Source: Microvirga ossetica
GTDB lineage: Bacteria; Pseudomonadota; Alphaproteobacteria; Rhizobiales; Beijerinckiaceae
Assembly: GCF_002741015.1 (NCBI RefSeq)
Contig: NZ_CP016616.1
Span: forward strand, 3,071,501-3,135,500
Direction of reading: 5' to 3'
Length of the DNA: 64,000 nucleotides
Shown here: piece by piece, positions 1 through 10,135 of the stretch
How the letters are laid out: every line of letters starts with the position of its first letter
Numbering within the stretch: position 1 is the stretch's first letter
Notes under the pieces: generated by a model
What the model was told of the DNA's origin: nothing
Databases searched by the model: none
What the model saw: only the letters and a program-made list of their open reading frames with translations
Program-made: the position numbers and the translations under genes

Positions 1-1
1 C

Positions 2-124
2 TCGGGTTCATGGGACAAGACATGGGCATCGATGCACAGGCTGATGCTCGAAACGACCGGCGAGTCCGCGTCTGAGCGTCCAGTGCCCTCCCTTCCCGTT
101 TATGCCACGACGCCTGCGGAGTGA
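2..124 (+). CDS. C-terminal end of a glycosyltransferase-like protein (partial)
   Basis: The second frame is open from the window edge to a TGA at 122-124 and reads a 40-residue C-terminus with the motif SWDKTWASMHRLM. From memory, endings of this kind occur in family 1-type glycosyltransferases beside UDP-galactopyranose mutase genes. The stop lies 5 bases before the ATG of the mutase gene, so the two are probably one operon for a galactofuranose-containing glycan. The other plus frame that is open at the edge stops at 75 and shows nothing recognisable. The family call rests on a short tail only. Confidence 0.45.
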   Translation, partial: SGSWDKTWASMHRLMLETTGESASERPVPSLPVYATTPAE

Positions 125-129
125 CCGGG

Positions 130-1284
<1,155 letters not shown>

Positions 1285-1310
1285 CGGATATCCTCGTCGC
1301 GCGATCGGCA

Positions 1311-1344
1311 TGAAAAAAGCGGCGCGGAAATCTCCGCGCCGCTT
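1311..1344 (-). terminator. Rho-independent terminator of the GH2 gene
   Basis: Twelve-base arms (AAGCGGCGCGGA and its complement, 1317-1328 and 1333-1344) with a 4-base loop. On the minus strand the stem is followed by a run of six T, so it best terminates the glycosidase gene that ends at 1369. It may also slow plus-strand transcription leaving glf. Confidence 0.85.
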
Positions 1345-1368
1345 CTCGTTCGATGACCTGCGAAGACC

Positions 1369-4119
1369 TTAAGCTGCCGCCTCCGCAGCCCGCACCGCTT
1401 CTTCCAGGCGCGCGGCGCGCGACTCGATGGCAAGCTCGACCAGCGCATCGGTGAGCATGGTCGCGGTCGGATCCGCCAGGGGTTCGTCCCGCAGCAGCCG
1501 CAGGGTCGAGGCGACCATGCGGCCGCGTCCATAGGAGCGCTCGACGCCGAGCGCCACCGGCTTGTGGATCCAGCCGACCACGAGACCGGAGAAGACGCGA
1601 GCCTGGAAGTCGAGCAGGTTGCAGTTCACGATCACCTGCTCCGGCAGCACCCGGTCCATGGTCTCGTCGAGCAGGGGGCCGGAGGGGAAGCGGGCGAAGT
1701 GGCCCGAGCGCCGCAGCCAGCCGAAGGAGGAGGCCCAATCGCCCGACCAGAGCGTGCCGCTGCGTGCCTGCACCCGCACCGCCTGCCAATGCGGGAAGAA
1801 CGGGTAGAGGCTCATGTCGCTCTCCGGCAGCAGCAGCAGCTTGGCGCCGGCGCGCACATGGTCGGCAATCGCCTTGTTGTGCGTGCGGGAGACGATGAGG
1901 GTCGATTCCTCGAAGGCGCGGGCGATGGTGTAGCCGAGCGCGCGGAAGCGCTCGCGGATGTCCTCGTCCGGCGACCACATCAGCTCGCGGGCATGAACGG
2001 GCCGGCTGCGCTTCGGGTGGATGGCGATGTCGTGATGGTTATGCGCGATCAGTGTGCCGTCCGGGCGGCGCAGATCGAAGCCGATGCGCCGCAGGGAGGG
2101 TTCCTCCATCTCCGGGATTTGCAACTCGATGCGGCCGAGATCGAGCACGTCCGGCGCTTCGAGACGGGGCAGGGCGATAACCTGGCTCTCGCCGCCGAGC
2201 GAGACTTCGAGCTTGCAGTCGTCGAGAACCGGTCCTGCGCCGTGGGCGAGGGAGAGCTGCAACGCCGCTGTCTCGCCGCACCAATAGGAGGCGCGCTCCC
2301 ATTTCGGCACGATCACCGTGTCCGAGTTGACGATATGGAAGAGCTCGTGGAACACGCGCGGATTGCGGCGCATGTCGAGCAGGCCGTTCGATTCCCAATG
2401 GCAATCGTGCAGTTCGGTGATGACGTAGCCGGCGAGGTTCGGCTTGCGGCGCATGGACTCGATCTCATATTTGAGAGCGCGGAACTGCTGCCATTGCGCG
2501 GCGATGACGAAGCGGCGCAGATCGCCGAAGACGCGGTCGAGGCTCCAGTCCGAGAAGCGGTTCTCGACGCCGTGGGCATACATCACGCCCTCGCCCCAGT
2601 CGTGGCCGGTCTCGAACCACCAGGGCTCCTCGCCCTTCTCGTCGCGCAGGTCCTTCGGATAGGGCAGGCCCCAATTGCCGAATTCCGAGCACATCAGCGG
2701 CTCGCGGCCGGTGATCACCGCATCGCCATAGGGCGAGTAGAGCCACGAGGCGCGGTCGGACAATTCATCCACGAACTGGTCCCACTGGGCCCGGTGATCG
2801 GGATAGGCGGCATAGAAGTGATAATCTGCAATGTCGGATTCCACGTGGAAGCTCGGCGCCAGCGGCGAGTTGTCGACCACGAGGCGTGTCGGATCGTAGG
2901 CCTTCAGCCACGCGAAGGTGCGCTTGAGCCAGTCGCGGTGATCCGCATCGTTAACGAGGTCGACGCCCCAGTTCTCGTTGATGATCGTCCAGATGACGAT
3001 CGAGGGATGGTTCGCGTCGCGATCGACGATGCCCTTCAGGAGCTTCTCCTTGCGCCCGCGCGAGCGGTCGGTCGCCATGCCGCCGTTGGGCAGCTCCGTC
3101 CAGATCAGCATGCCGAGCCTGTCCGCCACCTCGTAGTAGCGCGGATCGGCCGCCTTGATGTGGCAGCGCAGGCAATTGAGGCCGAGCTCCTTCGCCTTGC
3201 GGAATTGATCCTCTAAGAACTCCACCGACGGCACGGTGCAGATCGTGCCCGGGTAGTAATCCTGATCGAGGGCCGAGCGCAGGTAGAGCGGCTCGCCGTT
3301 GAGATAGAACTTGCCGTTGCGCGTCTCGATGGAGCGGAAGCCGAAATGATCGCCGATCTCATCCTTCACCTCGCCGCCTCGGATCAGCTCCAGGCGGATG
3401 CGGTAGAGGTTGGGATGATCGGGCGACCAGGCGCGCACGTCGTCGAGGGTGAACTCGAAGGGCATGGAGGTGACGCCGACCTGCGTCTCGTGCATCTCGT
3501 CGAGCACCGCATCGCCCGAAGGATCGGTCACCTGGATGCGGATCTGCGTCGCGTCCGTCAGCGGCCGCGCGAAGAACACGCCCGAGGTCACGCGCCCGGT
3601 GGTCAGGTTGGGAACGAGGCGCACGCGGTTCATGTGATCCGGGATGCGGCGCTCGAGATAGACCGACTGCCAGATGCCGGAGAGCGGGCCGTACCAGCTC
3701 TGCTTGCCGAAGGGGATTTCGGCAAAGGGCGAATCCGGAAATTCGGCCGGGTTGTCGGTGGGGCTGTCGACGCGAACCTTGATCTCGTTCGAGCCAGGCA
3801 CCAGGTGCGGGGTCACATCGAACGAGAAGGGCAGGAAGCCGCCCTCGTTATGGCCGACGAGCTCGCCGTTGACGAAAACCTTCGTATTGTGAAAGACGGC
3901 GCCGAAGCGGATCCAGACGCTGTCGTGCATCCACGCCTCGTCGATCTCGATCGTCCTGCGGTAGATGCCGATGCCGGCCCGCATGCGCAGGTCGGAGAAC
4001 TGCGCCTGCCAAGGACTGGGCACCGTGATCTGGCGAACCTCCGCCGGCCCCGACAGACGGTCGTCGGCCACGTGCAGGAACTCCCAGGTCCCATCCAGGG
4101 TGATGCGATTGTCCTGCAT
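1369..4119 (-). CDS. Glycoside hydrolase family 2 protein (beta-galactosidase/beta-glucuronidase-like)
   Basis: A 916-residue exo-glycosidase of GH2 architecture: N-terminal jelly-roll sugar-binding domain (about 1-170), immunoglobulin-like domain (about 180-275), TIM barrel (about 280-590), then a long C-terminal part unlike classic LacZ. In the barrel, IINENWG places the acid/base glutamate at residue 382 and CSEFGNWG the nucleophile at 479. There is no signal peptide, so it is probably cytoplasmic. AAGGAGAG precedes the ATG by 5 bases. Substrate cannot be read from the sequence; beta-galactoside, beta-glucuronide and beta-mannoside are all possible. It converges on glf, with a shared terminator between. 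Confidence 0.85.
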   Translation of the reverse strand: MQDNRITLDGTWEFLHVADDRLSGPAEVRQITVPSPWQAQFSDLRMRAGIGIYRRTIEIDEAWMHDSVWIRFGAVFHNTKVFVNGELVGHNEGGFLPFSFDVTPHLVPGSNEIKVRVDSPTDNPAEFPDSPFAEIPFGKQSWYGPLSGIWQSVYLERRIPDHMNRVRLVPNLTTGRVTSGVFFARPLTDATQIRIQVTDPSGDAVLDEMHETQVGVTSMPFEFTLDDVRAWSPDHPNLYRIRLELIRGGEVKDEIGDHFGFRSIETRNGKFYLNGEPLYLRSALDQDYYPGTICTVPSVEFLEDQFRKAKELGLNCLRCHIKAADPRYYEVADRLGMLIWTELPNGGMATDRSRGRKEKLLKGIVDRDANHPSIVIWTIINENWGVDLVNDADHRDWLKRTFAWLKAYDPTRLVVDNSPLAPSFHVESDIADYHFYAAYPDHRAQWDQFVDELSDRASWLYSPYGDAVITGREPLMCSEFGNWGLPYPKDLRDEKGEEPWWFETGHDWGEGVMYAHGVENRFSDWSLDRVFGDLRRFVIAAQWQQFRALKYEIESMRRKPNLAGYVITELHDCHWESNGLLDMRRNPRVFHELFHIVNSDTVIVPKWERASYWCGETAALQLSLAHGAGPVLDDCKLEVSLGGESQVIALPRLEAPDVLDLGRIELQIPEMEEPSLRRIGFDLRRPDGTLIAHNHHDIAIHPKRSRPVHARELMWSPDEDIRERFRALGYTIARAFEESTLIVSRTHNKAIADHVRAGAKLLLLPESDMSLYPFFPHWQAVRVQARSGTLWSGDWASSFGWLRRSGHFARFPSGPLLDETMDRVLPEQVIVNCNLLDFQARVFSGLVVGWIHKPVALGVERSYGRGRMVASTLRLLRDEPLADPTATMLTDALVELAIESRAARLEEAVRAAEAAA

Positions 4120-4445
4120 GCTCTCTCCTTGAATCAGAGATTACCCAAGGGTTCCGAAAACGGCGAAAACATGGCTTGAGGCGAGCAAGCGGGATCCCTT
4201 TCCCATCCTGCGACACCTCGTGCCAGTAAAGCTTGCGCGAACCCTCAGCCCCTCGTCTCCGACAGCGATCGGCGGCCTGTTTCGGACAACGGAAAACGCC
4301 GTCATTTGATCCCGGGCGGGCAACCTGGGCGTCTCGCGTCGTTCGTGCGAGGGACTTGTCAGGAACCGCGTCGACGATCTGGCGTTGCCACCGATAATGC
4401 CGAGCCTTGTTGCTCGCCCGATAAACCCTTTTCGAAAGGCTGGAG
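4120..4445. other. Divergent intergenic region between GH2 gene and small membrane protein gene
   Basis: This 326-base stretch separates two divergent genes. It holds the ribosome binding site of the GH2 gene (about 4124-4131, minus) and an exact EcfG-type promoter facing right (4362-4386). A short open frame on the minus strand (4141-4485) has no homology I recognise and is not called. No repeat element was seen. Confidence 0.5.
4362..4386 (+). promoter_or_regulatory. EcfG-type (general stress) promoter
   Basis: GGAAC (4362-4366), 16 bases, CGTT (4383-4386). This is an exact match to the -35/-10 consensus GGAAC-N16/17-CGTT known for the alphaproteobacterial general stress sigma factor EcfG. 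Transcription would start near 4393, about 50 bases before the ATG at 4446. Confidence 0.7.
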
Positions 4446-4733
4446 ATGGCTCAACAGATTCCTGACGACCGCGCCCGACAGGCACCTCCAGGACGCCCGG
4501 TCCTGGGCGTCCTGATCGGTGCTCTTCTGCTCGCGGGTGTCGCGATCACCGGCTACATGTTCTGGGTCGGGTCGACCTCGCCCGACGATCCGGGCACCGA
4601 TGCCGCCCGCGCCAATGTGACGGGCTCGACCTCCGGCTCCAGCGCCAATCCCACGAACCGGACGTCCCCGGCGAACCCGGCCTATCCCGCGCCCGGCGCG
4701 CAGCCTTCCGCCGGCGAAGCGCCGAAGCCATAA
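4446..4733 (+). CDS. Small single-pass membrane protein, probable general stress protein
   Basis: Ninety-five residues: a polar N-terminus rich in Gln, Arg and Pro, one hydrophobic segment (about residues 19-41, containing VLGVLIGALLLAGVAI), then a Ser/Thr/Asn/Pro-rich tail that should lie outside the cytoplasmic membrane. No enzyme motif is present and I do not recognise the family. AAAGG at 4435-4439 serves as ribosome binding site. An exact EcfG-type promoter lies 60 bases upstream and a strong terminator follows, so the gene looks monocistronic and stress-induced. A role in envelope adaptation is inference from location and regulation only. Confidence 0.7.
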   Translation: MAQQIPDDRARQAPPGRPVLGVLIGALLLAGVAITGYMFWVGSTSPDDPGTDAARANVTGSTSGSSANPTNRTSPANPAYPAPGAQPSAGEAPKP

Positions 4734-4750
4734 CGACAATTCCCATGCGT

Positions 4751-4788
4751 AAAGCCGGGGGAGGTCACAAGCCTCCCCCGGCTTTTTG
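4751..4788 (+). terminator. Rho-independent terminator
   Basis: Thirteen-base GC-rich arms (AAGCCGGGGGAGG and complement) around a 7-base loop, ending in TTTTTGTT. It closes the small membrane protein gene and insulates the mechanosensitive channel gene that follows. Confidence 0.88.
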
Positions 4789-4944
4789 TTGCGTTTCTTG
4801 CGCCGGGCGGCGACTTTTCGCCGTATTGATTCGCAAAAGAATCGCCGCGTTCGCGCATCGTGGGGACATGTCGCTTCGGCGATGCGCTTATGTACGGAGG
4901 CGTCGGATCGTTCCGATGCCGGGGAATGCAATAAGGTAGGTTGG

Positions 4945-7476
4945 ATGACGAGTATTGGCATGAAGCGGCTCTTGCGGGCCGCCGCGATCCTGTTGAGCGT
5001 TGCCGCCGGCGGGGTTTCCTATGCCCAGCAGGCTCCGTCCGCACCCAATACCCAGCCTCAGGCTCAGACCCAAGCTCCTGCCCCTGCCGCGGCCGTGCCC
5101 GCTCCGGCCGCGGTTTCCGCCGAAACGAAGGCGGCCCGTGCCAAGCTCGACGGGTTCAAGGTGGATCTCGACCAGAAGGAAGCGGCGATCCAGGGACGCA
5201 CGATGCCGGATGCGGACCTGCAGAACATCCGCCTGCAGATCGAGCCGATCCTCACGGAGATCCGCACCGTGATCGATGAGCAGGCTCCCAAGCTCGAGGC
5301 CAGCAGGCAGCGCCTGAGCCAGCTCGGACCGAAGCCGGAGAAAGGCCAGCCCGAGGAAAGCGCCGACGTTGCCAAGGACCGTGCCGAGCGCGAGGCGGCA
5401 GTCGCGGAACTCGACGAGACCCAGCGGCTCGGACGCGCCCTGCTCGTGCAGGCCGAGCAGCTGAACACCCAGATCGGCGACCTGCGCCGGGCCGGTTTCA
5501 CGCGCTCCCTGTTCGAGCAGAGCGACGGCATCCTCAGCCCCAGTCTCTGGATGAATGTGGTGTCGGCCGTTCCGCGGGAGTTGCGGGCTCTGGGGATCGT
5601 CCTGGGCGATGCCCTGGAGCAGCTTCAACGCAGCACTTCGCTCGGCGTCCTGCTTCTTCTCGGTCTCGCCATCGGCGTGGCGATCGCCCTTTATGTCGGG
5701 CGGCGCTCGATCGCGCCGCGCCTCGTCAAGCGCGATCCCGCCATTGCCGATCCCGCACGGCGCAGCCGCCTTCTGGCCGCGCTCGGCGTGCTCGCCCTCG
5801 GCGCGGGCCCGGCCATCGCCGGCAGCTGGATCGTCTGGGTAGCCTTCGATTCCGCCGATATCGTTCAGCCGCGGCTGGAACAGGTCGTCCGTGCTCTTCT
5901 GAGCGGCCTTGCCTTCATCGCCTTCGTGCGCGCCCTGATCGACGCGATCCTGGCGCCGGACCACACCTCCTGGCGGCTGATCCCGGTCAGGGATGCCTCC
6001 GCCACGCGGATCATGAGCTTCTCCGTCACCCTGGCCACGATCATGGTCATCGGCAAGGTGATCGAGGCGTTCAACACGGCCATCGCCGCCGCCCTGCCCA
6101 TCACCGTGATCACCCGGGCGATCTTCGCCCTGGCGGTCGCCCTCGTCTTCGCCGAGCTCCTGCGCCGCTTCGCCGCCCGGGAGAACCAGGACGAGGCCTG
6201 CCTCGGGCCCTACGTCGCGCAGGACGTGGATATCGGCGGCCCCTTGAGAAGCTTCGGCTGGTTCCTCGTCGCCCTCATCGTCGGCAGCGTGCTGGGCGGC
6301 TATGTGGCGCTGGCCTCCTTCCTGATCGATCAGGCCGTCTGGATCTCCATCATCGTCGCCCTGCTGGTCCTGGGCGTTGCACTTGCCGACGAGTTCATCG
6401 GCGGCTCCCTGCGTGGCCAGACCAAGCTTGCGACGGCGCTCCAGGCCAATACGGGCCTGCGCCGCCGCTCCCTCGAGCAGATCGGCGTTCTGGGCAGCGG
6501 CATCGCGAGATTGGCTCTCATCGTCGTCGGCGTCCTGCTGGTGCTGGCGCCGTGGGGCATCGAATCGACCGATGTCACAGGCTCCTTGCGGGCCATGTTC
6601 TTCGGGTTCAATGTCGGCGACGTCACCATCTCCCTGTCGTCGATCCTCTTCGCGGCCCTGCTGTTCGCTGCAGCTTTCGCCGTGACGCGGATGATCCAGC
6701 GCTGGCTCACCAACACCTTCCTGCCGGCCACCGAGCTCGACGCGGGCCTGCGCAATTCGATCAGCACGGCGGCGGGCTATGTCGGCATTATCACCGCAGG
6801 CATGCTCGCCATCAGCTATCTGGGCTTAAGCCTAGAGCGGGTGACCATCGTCGCCGGTGCCCTGTCGGTCGGTATCGGTTTCGGCCTGCAATCCATCGTC
6901 AACAACTTCATCTCGGGCCTCATCCTCCTCTGGGAGCGCCCGATCCGCGTCGGCGATCTCGTCGTCGTGGGCGACGGCGAGGGCTATGTGCGCCGCATCA
7001 ACGTACGTTCGACGGAGATCCAGGCCTTCGACCGCTCGACGATCATCGTGCCGAACTCGAACCTGATCTCCGGCATCGTGCGCAACCGCGTGCGCAACGA
7101 CCGCGTCGGGCGCGTGCTGGTCTCGATCCCGGTGCCTCGCGCCTCCGATCCAGACCAGGTGGCTGAGATCATGCGCAAGGCGGCGCTCGCCCATCGCGAA
7201 GTCATGAGCGAGCCCGCGCCGCGGGTCCTGTTCAAGAAGGTGACGGAGAACACCATCGATTTCGATGTCGTCTGCTTCGTCGACGACATCGACGCGGCGG
7301 GCCGGGTCTCGAGCGACATCTATTTCGAGATCTTCCGCGGCCTGCGGAAGGCAGGCATCGGCGCTCCCGCGCCGGCACCGGCCCCCGAACCGGAGGAGCC
7401 TGCGGACGAGGCGCCGAAGGCCGAGGAGAAGGAGGAGGAAACCTTAACCCTTCTCAAGGATAAGACACCCGCATGA
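4945..7476 (+). CDS. Large MscS-family mechanosensitive channel with N-terminal DUF3772-like periplasmic region
   Basis: An 843-residue inner-membrane channel protein likely to release solutes on osmotic down-shock. It starts with a signal peptide (MKRLLRAAAILLSVAAG region, cleavage near SYAQQ), has a Pro/Ala-rich linker, an alpha-helical periplasmic region (about 45-200) and about ten membrane spans. The MscS pore and beta domain follow (about 610-790), with GFGLQSIVNNFISG at about 643-656 and a later RSTEIQAFDRSTIIVPN segment. The C-terminus is acidic and Glu/Pro-rich. ATG 4945 is favoured by AAGG and AGG upstream; ATG 4960 is the alternative. The stop overlaps the next start (ATGA). Confidence 0.85.
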   Translation: MTSIGMKRLLRAAAILLSVAAGGVSYAQQAPSAPNTQPQAQTQAPAPAAAVPAPAAVSAETKAARAKLDGFKVDLDQKEAAIQGRTMPDADLQNIRLQIEPILTEIRTVIDEQAPKLEASRQRLSQLGPKPEKGQPEESADVAKDRAEREAAVAELDETQRLGRALLVQAEQLNTQIGDLRRAGFTRSLFEQSDGILSPSLWMNVVSAVPRELRALGIVLGDALEQLQRSTSLGVLLLLGLAIGVAIALYVGRRSIAPRLVKRDPAIADPARRSRLLAALGVLALGAGPAIAGSWIVWVAFDSADIVQPRLEQVVRALLSGLAFIAFVRALIDAILAPDHTSWRLIPVRDASATRIMSFSVTLATIMVIGKVIEAFNTAIAAALPITVITRAIFALAVALVFAELLRRFAARENQDEACLGPYVAQDVDIGGPLRSFGWFLVALIVGSVLGGYVALASFLIDQAVWISIIVALLVLGVALADEFIGGSLRGQTKLATALQANTGLRRRSLEQIGVLGSGIARLALIVVGVLLVLAPWGIESTDVTGSLRAMFFGFNVGDVTISLSSILFAALLFAAAFAVTRMIQRWLTNTFLPATELDAGLRNSISTAAGYVGIITAGMLAISYLGLSLERVTIVAGALSVGIGFGLQSIVNNFISGLILLWERPIRVGDLVVVGDGEGYVRRINVRSTEIQAFDRSTIIVPNSNLISGIVRNRVRNDRVGRVLVSIPVPRASDPDQVAEIMRKAALAHREVMSEPAPRVLFKKVTENTIDFDVVCFVDDIDAAGRVSSDIYFEIFRGLRKAGIGAPAPAPAPEPEEPADEAPKAEEKEEETLTLLKDKTPA

Positions 7477-7970
7477 AGCGTCTCATCGTCATCGGTCTCT
7501 CCGCCCTTGCCCTGTCTGCCTGCCAGAACGAATCCCGCCCGCAAAGCAGCCAGAAACCGAGTTTCTACGTCTCCATGGCCGATCCATCGGCCCAGGTGGA
7601 TGAGGCCATGGCCCGCGACATGATCGGCGCCTACCGCGGCAATAACGGCCTTGGCCGCCTGACCCTCGATTCCGACCTCCAGGCCGCCGCGCAGGCCGAG
7701 GCCGATGCCATGGCCCGCGCCGACAAGCCGAGCTCGGCGGATGCCTTCAAGATCCGCCTCGCCAGGACGGGCTTTTCGGCGCCGGCCGCGAACATCTCCG
7801 CCGGCTATCACACCCTCGCCGAGGCGTTCTCGGGCTGGCGCGAGAGCCCGCAGCACAACCGGGTGCTGCTCGATGCCAAGGCCACCCGGATCGGAATCGC
7901 GACGGCCTATGCGCCGAATTCCAAGTACAAAGTCTACTGGGTTCTGGCGGTCGCCGCCGACAGGCGCTGA
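7473..7970 (+). CDS. CAP (SCP-like) domain lipoprotein
   Basis: A 165-residue protein with a lipoprotein signal peptide ending in LSAC (lipid-anchored Cys17), then a CAP/SCP domain: the helix around LTLDSDLQAAAQAEADAMA and the cavity strand region with HTLAEAFSGW and SPQHNRVLL, where the conserved histidines sit. Bacterial CAP proteins are exported, but most have no proven reaction. Its ATG overlaps the stop of the MscS gene by four bases, indicating translational coupling and possibly a joint envelope role. Confidence 0.82.
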   Translation: MKRLIVIGLSALALSACQNESRPQSSQKPSFYVSMADPSAQVDEAMARDMIGAYRGNNGLGRLTLDSDLQAAAQAEADAMARADKPSSADAFKIRLARTGFSAPAANISAGYHTLAEAFSGWRESPQHNRVLLDAKATRIGIATAYAPNSKYKVYWVLAVAADRR

Positions 7971-8018
7971 TCGGCCCGGAACGGGCGCATTCTGGAACAT
8001 AAGTCGCGGTCGCGCGCT

Positions 8019-8043
8019 TTAGCTTGAGGAACTCTCAAGCTAA
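8019..8043. promoter_or_regulatory. Perfect 10-bp palindrome upstream of the BclA/SbmA-like gene
   Basis: TTAGCTTGAG, a 5-base spacer, then its exact complement, 20 bases before the ATG at 8064. There is no T run, so it is a poor terminator for the preceding gene. It could be an operator or a 5' UTR hairpin. A near EcfG-like element (GGAAC at 7994-7998, N16, CGCT) lies just upstream. Confidence 0.45.
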
Positions 8044-8063
8044 ACCAGTGCGCGTCTCGACAC

Positions 8064-10028
8064 ATGCCGGACTTCGATCCCAAATTGGGCAAGCAGTTGC
8101 CTCCACCGCCGGCGATCGGCAGTGACCAGGAGGTCGGTCCTGGCCAAAACAGCACCGTGGCGAAAGAGGCCAGCACGGCCGCCGCCCATCAGGCTGAGGC
8201 CCCGCAGCCCCACGAGGTGAGACCGAGCATCGGGCAGGAGCTGTTCCTGCTCTTCCGCGACATGTTCAGGAGCCGCAAGGGATGGCCGATGCTGCGGCTG
8301 GGGGCTGCCATCCTGGTCATCCTGATCTGCAATATGTTCGGCCAGGTGCGGCTCAACGAGTGGAACGGCGCCTTCTTCGACGCGGTCGAGAAGCGCGACA
8401 CCGCCTCTTTCATGCAGCAACTGATCGTCTTTCTCGTCATCATCGTGGTGCTGCTCGCCCTCGTGGTGGCGCAGACTTGGCTGCAGGAGCGCCTCAAGAT
8501 CCGCCTGCGCCAGCGCCTGACCCAGGTGCTGCTCGATCTCTGGCTCAAGCCGAACCGGGCCTACCAGCTCGGCTTCATGGGAGAGAACGGCGCCCAGCCC
8601 GACCAGCGGATGCAGGAGGATTGCCGCCTCTTCTCCGAGCTCTCGACGGAGCTCGGGGTCGGCATGCTCCAGGCCTTCCTGCTGCTCATCAGCTTCATCG
8701 GCGTCCTCTGGGCCCTGTCCGGACCGGTCAGCTTTACGCTCAGCGGCCGCGAGATCACGGTCCCCGGCTACATGGTCTGGGTCGCAGTGGGCTATGCCGG
8801 CATCGGCTCGGGGCTCACCTGGCTCGTGGGGCGCCCGCTGATCCGCCTCAACACCATCCGTTATGCGCGCGAGGCCGAGCTTCGCTTCGCGCTGGTGCGG
8901 GTCAATGAGAGCGCCGAGAGCGTCGCCCTCTACAACGGCGAGCCGGACGAGCGGCGTAACCTCGACGAATTCGTCGAGGCGGTGCTCAAGGCCTCGCGGC
9001 GCCTCTCCGGCGGCCTTGCGCGGCTCACCTGGATCACGTCGGGCTATGGCTGGCTTGCCATCGTCGTGCCGATCCTGGCGGCGGCGCCGGATTATTTTTC
9101 CGGCCGTCTTTCCTTCGGCGAGATGATGATGGTGGTCGGCGCCTTCAATCAGGTGCAGTCGGCCCTGCGCTATTTCGTCGACAATTTCCCGAAGATCGCC
9201 GATTGGCGCTCGGCGGTCCTGCGCGTCGCCACCTTCCGGCAGACCGCCCTCGACCTCGACGAGGTCGCGGCCGAGAGCCGGCGGATCGATATCGCCCCGC
9301 ACCCGCAAGGCTGGCTCAGCTTCGAGGGCGTCTCGATCGCGCTCAGCGACGGCAGCATCCTCATCGAGGATGCGACGGCGGAGATCAAACCCGGCGAGCG
9401 CGTGCTGATCATGGGCGAATCGGGAGCCGGCAAGAGCACGCTCTTTCGCGCCATCTCCAGCCTCTGGCCCTGGGGCTCCGGCAAGATCCGCGTGCCCAAG
9501 CCCGAGGAGATGATGTTCCTGCCGCAGCGTCCCTACCTGCCGCTCGGAACCCTGCGCGGCGCGATCAGCTATCCGGCTTCGCCCGAAACCTTCGAGGACG
9601 GCAAGGTCAAGGAGGCGCTTGAACGCTGCGGCCTCGGCGAATTCGTCCCCATGCTCGACAAGCACGAGCGCTGGGACCGGAGCCTGTCGCTGGGCCAGCA
9701 GCAGCGGGTGGCCTTCGCCCGGGTGCTGCTGCACAAGCCGAAATGGGTGTTCATGGACGAGGCGACCTCCGCCCTCGACGAGGAAAACCAGACCTCCATG
9801 CTGGCACTCTTCGACGACGAGCTGAAAGGAGCGAGCGTCTTGTCCATCGGCCATCGGCCCGGCCTCGAGGAGTTCCACACCCGCACGCTGCATATCCGCA
9901 AGACCGAGGAGGGCGCGATCCTTCTGGCGCGGCCGTCGGCGCAGAGGGCGCGCTCCAAACCGAAATTGGGGCCGCGGTGGATCGGGCGCTTCCGCCGCAA
10001 GCTGCAGACGCGTGCGCAGGAGGGCTGA
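8064..10028 (+). CDS. BclA/SbmA-BacA-like ABC transporter (fused permease and ATPase)
   Basis: A 654-residue half-transporter. After a soluble, Pro/Gln-rich N-terminus (about 1-70) comes a membrane domain of the SbmA/BacA-like ABC class (about 75-380) containing the motif [14 protein letters not shown] and the segment [15 protein letters not shown]. The ATPase domain follows: Walker [10 protein letters not shown] (451-459), signature LSLGQQQR and Walker [13 protein letters not shown]. Related proteins import peptides; the Bradyrhizobium homologue BclA gives tolerance to plant NCR peptides. That role here is inference. No strong ribosome binding site precedes the ATG. NdvA follows 107 bases later. 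Confidence 0.82.
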   Translation: MPDFDPKLGKQLPPPPAIGSDQEVGPGQNSTVAKEASTAAAHQAEAPQPHEVRPSIGQELFLLFRDMFRSRKGWPMLRLGAAILVILICNMFGQVRLNEWNGAFFDAVEKRDTASFMQQLIVFLVIIVVLLALVVAQTWLQERLKIRLRQRLTQVLLDLWLKPNRAYQLGFMGENGAQPDQRMQEDCRLFSELSTELGVGMLQAFLLLISFIGVLWALSGPVSFTLSGREITVPGYMVWVAVGYAGIGSGLTWLVGRPLIRLNTIRYAREAELRFALVRVNESAESVALYNGEPDERRNLDEFVEAVLKASRRLSGGLARLTWITSGYGWLAIVVPILAAAPDYFSGRLSFGEMMMVVGAFNQVQSALRYFVDNFPKIADWRSAVLRVATFRQTALDLDEVAAESRRIDIAPHPQGWLSFEGVSIALSDGSILIEDATAEIKPGERVLIMGESGAGKSTLFRAISSLWPWGSGKIRVPKPEEMMFLPQRPYLPLGTLRGAISYPASPETFEDGKVKEALERCGLGEFVPMLDKHERWDRSLSLGQQQRVAFARVLLHKPKWVFMDEATSALDEENQTSMLALFDDELKGASVLSIGHRPGLEEFHTRTLHIRKTEEGAILLARPSAQRARSKPKLGPRWIGRFRRKLQTRAQEG

Positions 10029-10135
10029 TCGGTGCAAACAGTCCATCGAGGCTTTTCAAACGACGCGAAAGGCGCAACTCTCCATCGGCAGCGGAGCTTC
10101 CGAGGGGGAGCCCGCCCTCCCGCAGGGTGATCCGC

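Noticed and set aside
4141..4485. Minus-strand frame of 114 codons upstream of the GH2 gene
   Set aside because: Spans the EcfG promoter and the start of the small membrane protein gene; no ribosome binding site or domain.
8040..10046. Long minus-strand frames across the two ABC transporter genes (8040-10046 and 10142-11923)
   Set aside because: They are complementary to the conserved ATPase and membrane domains and have no ribosome binding site.
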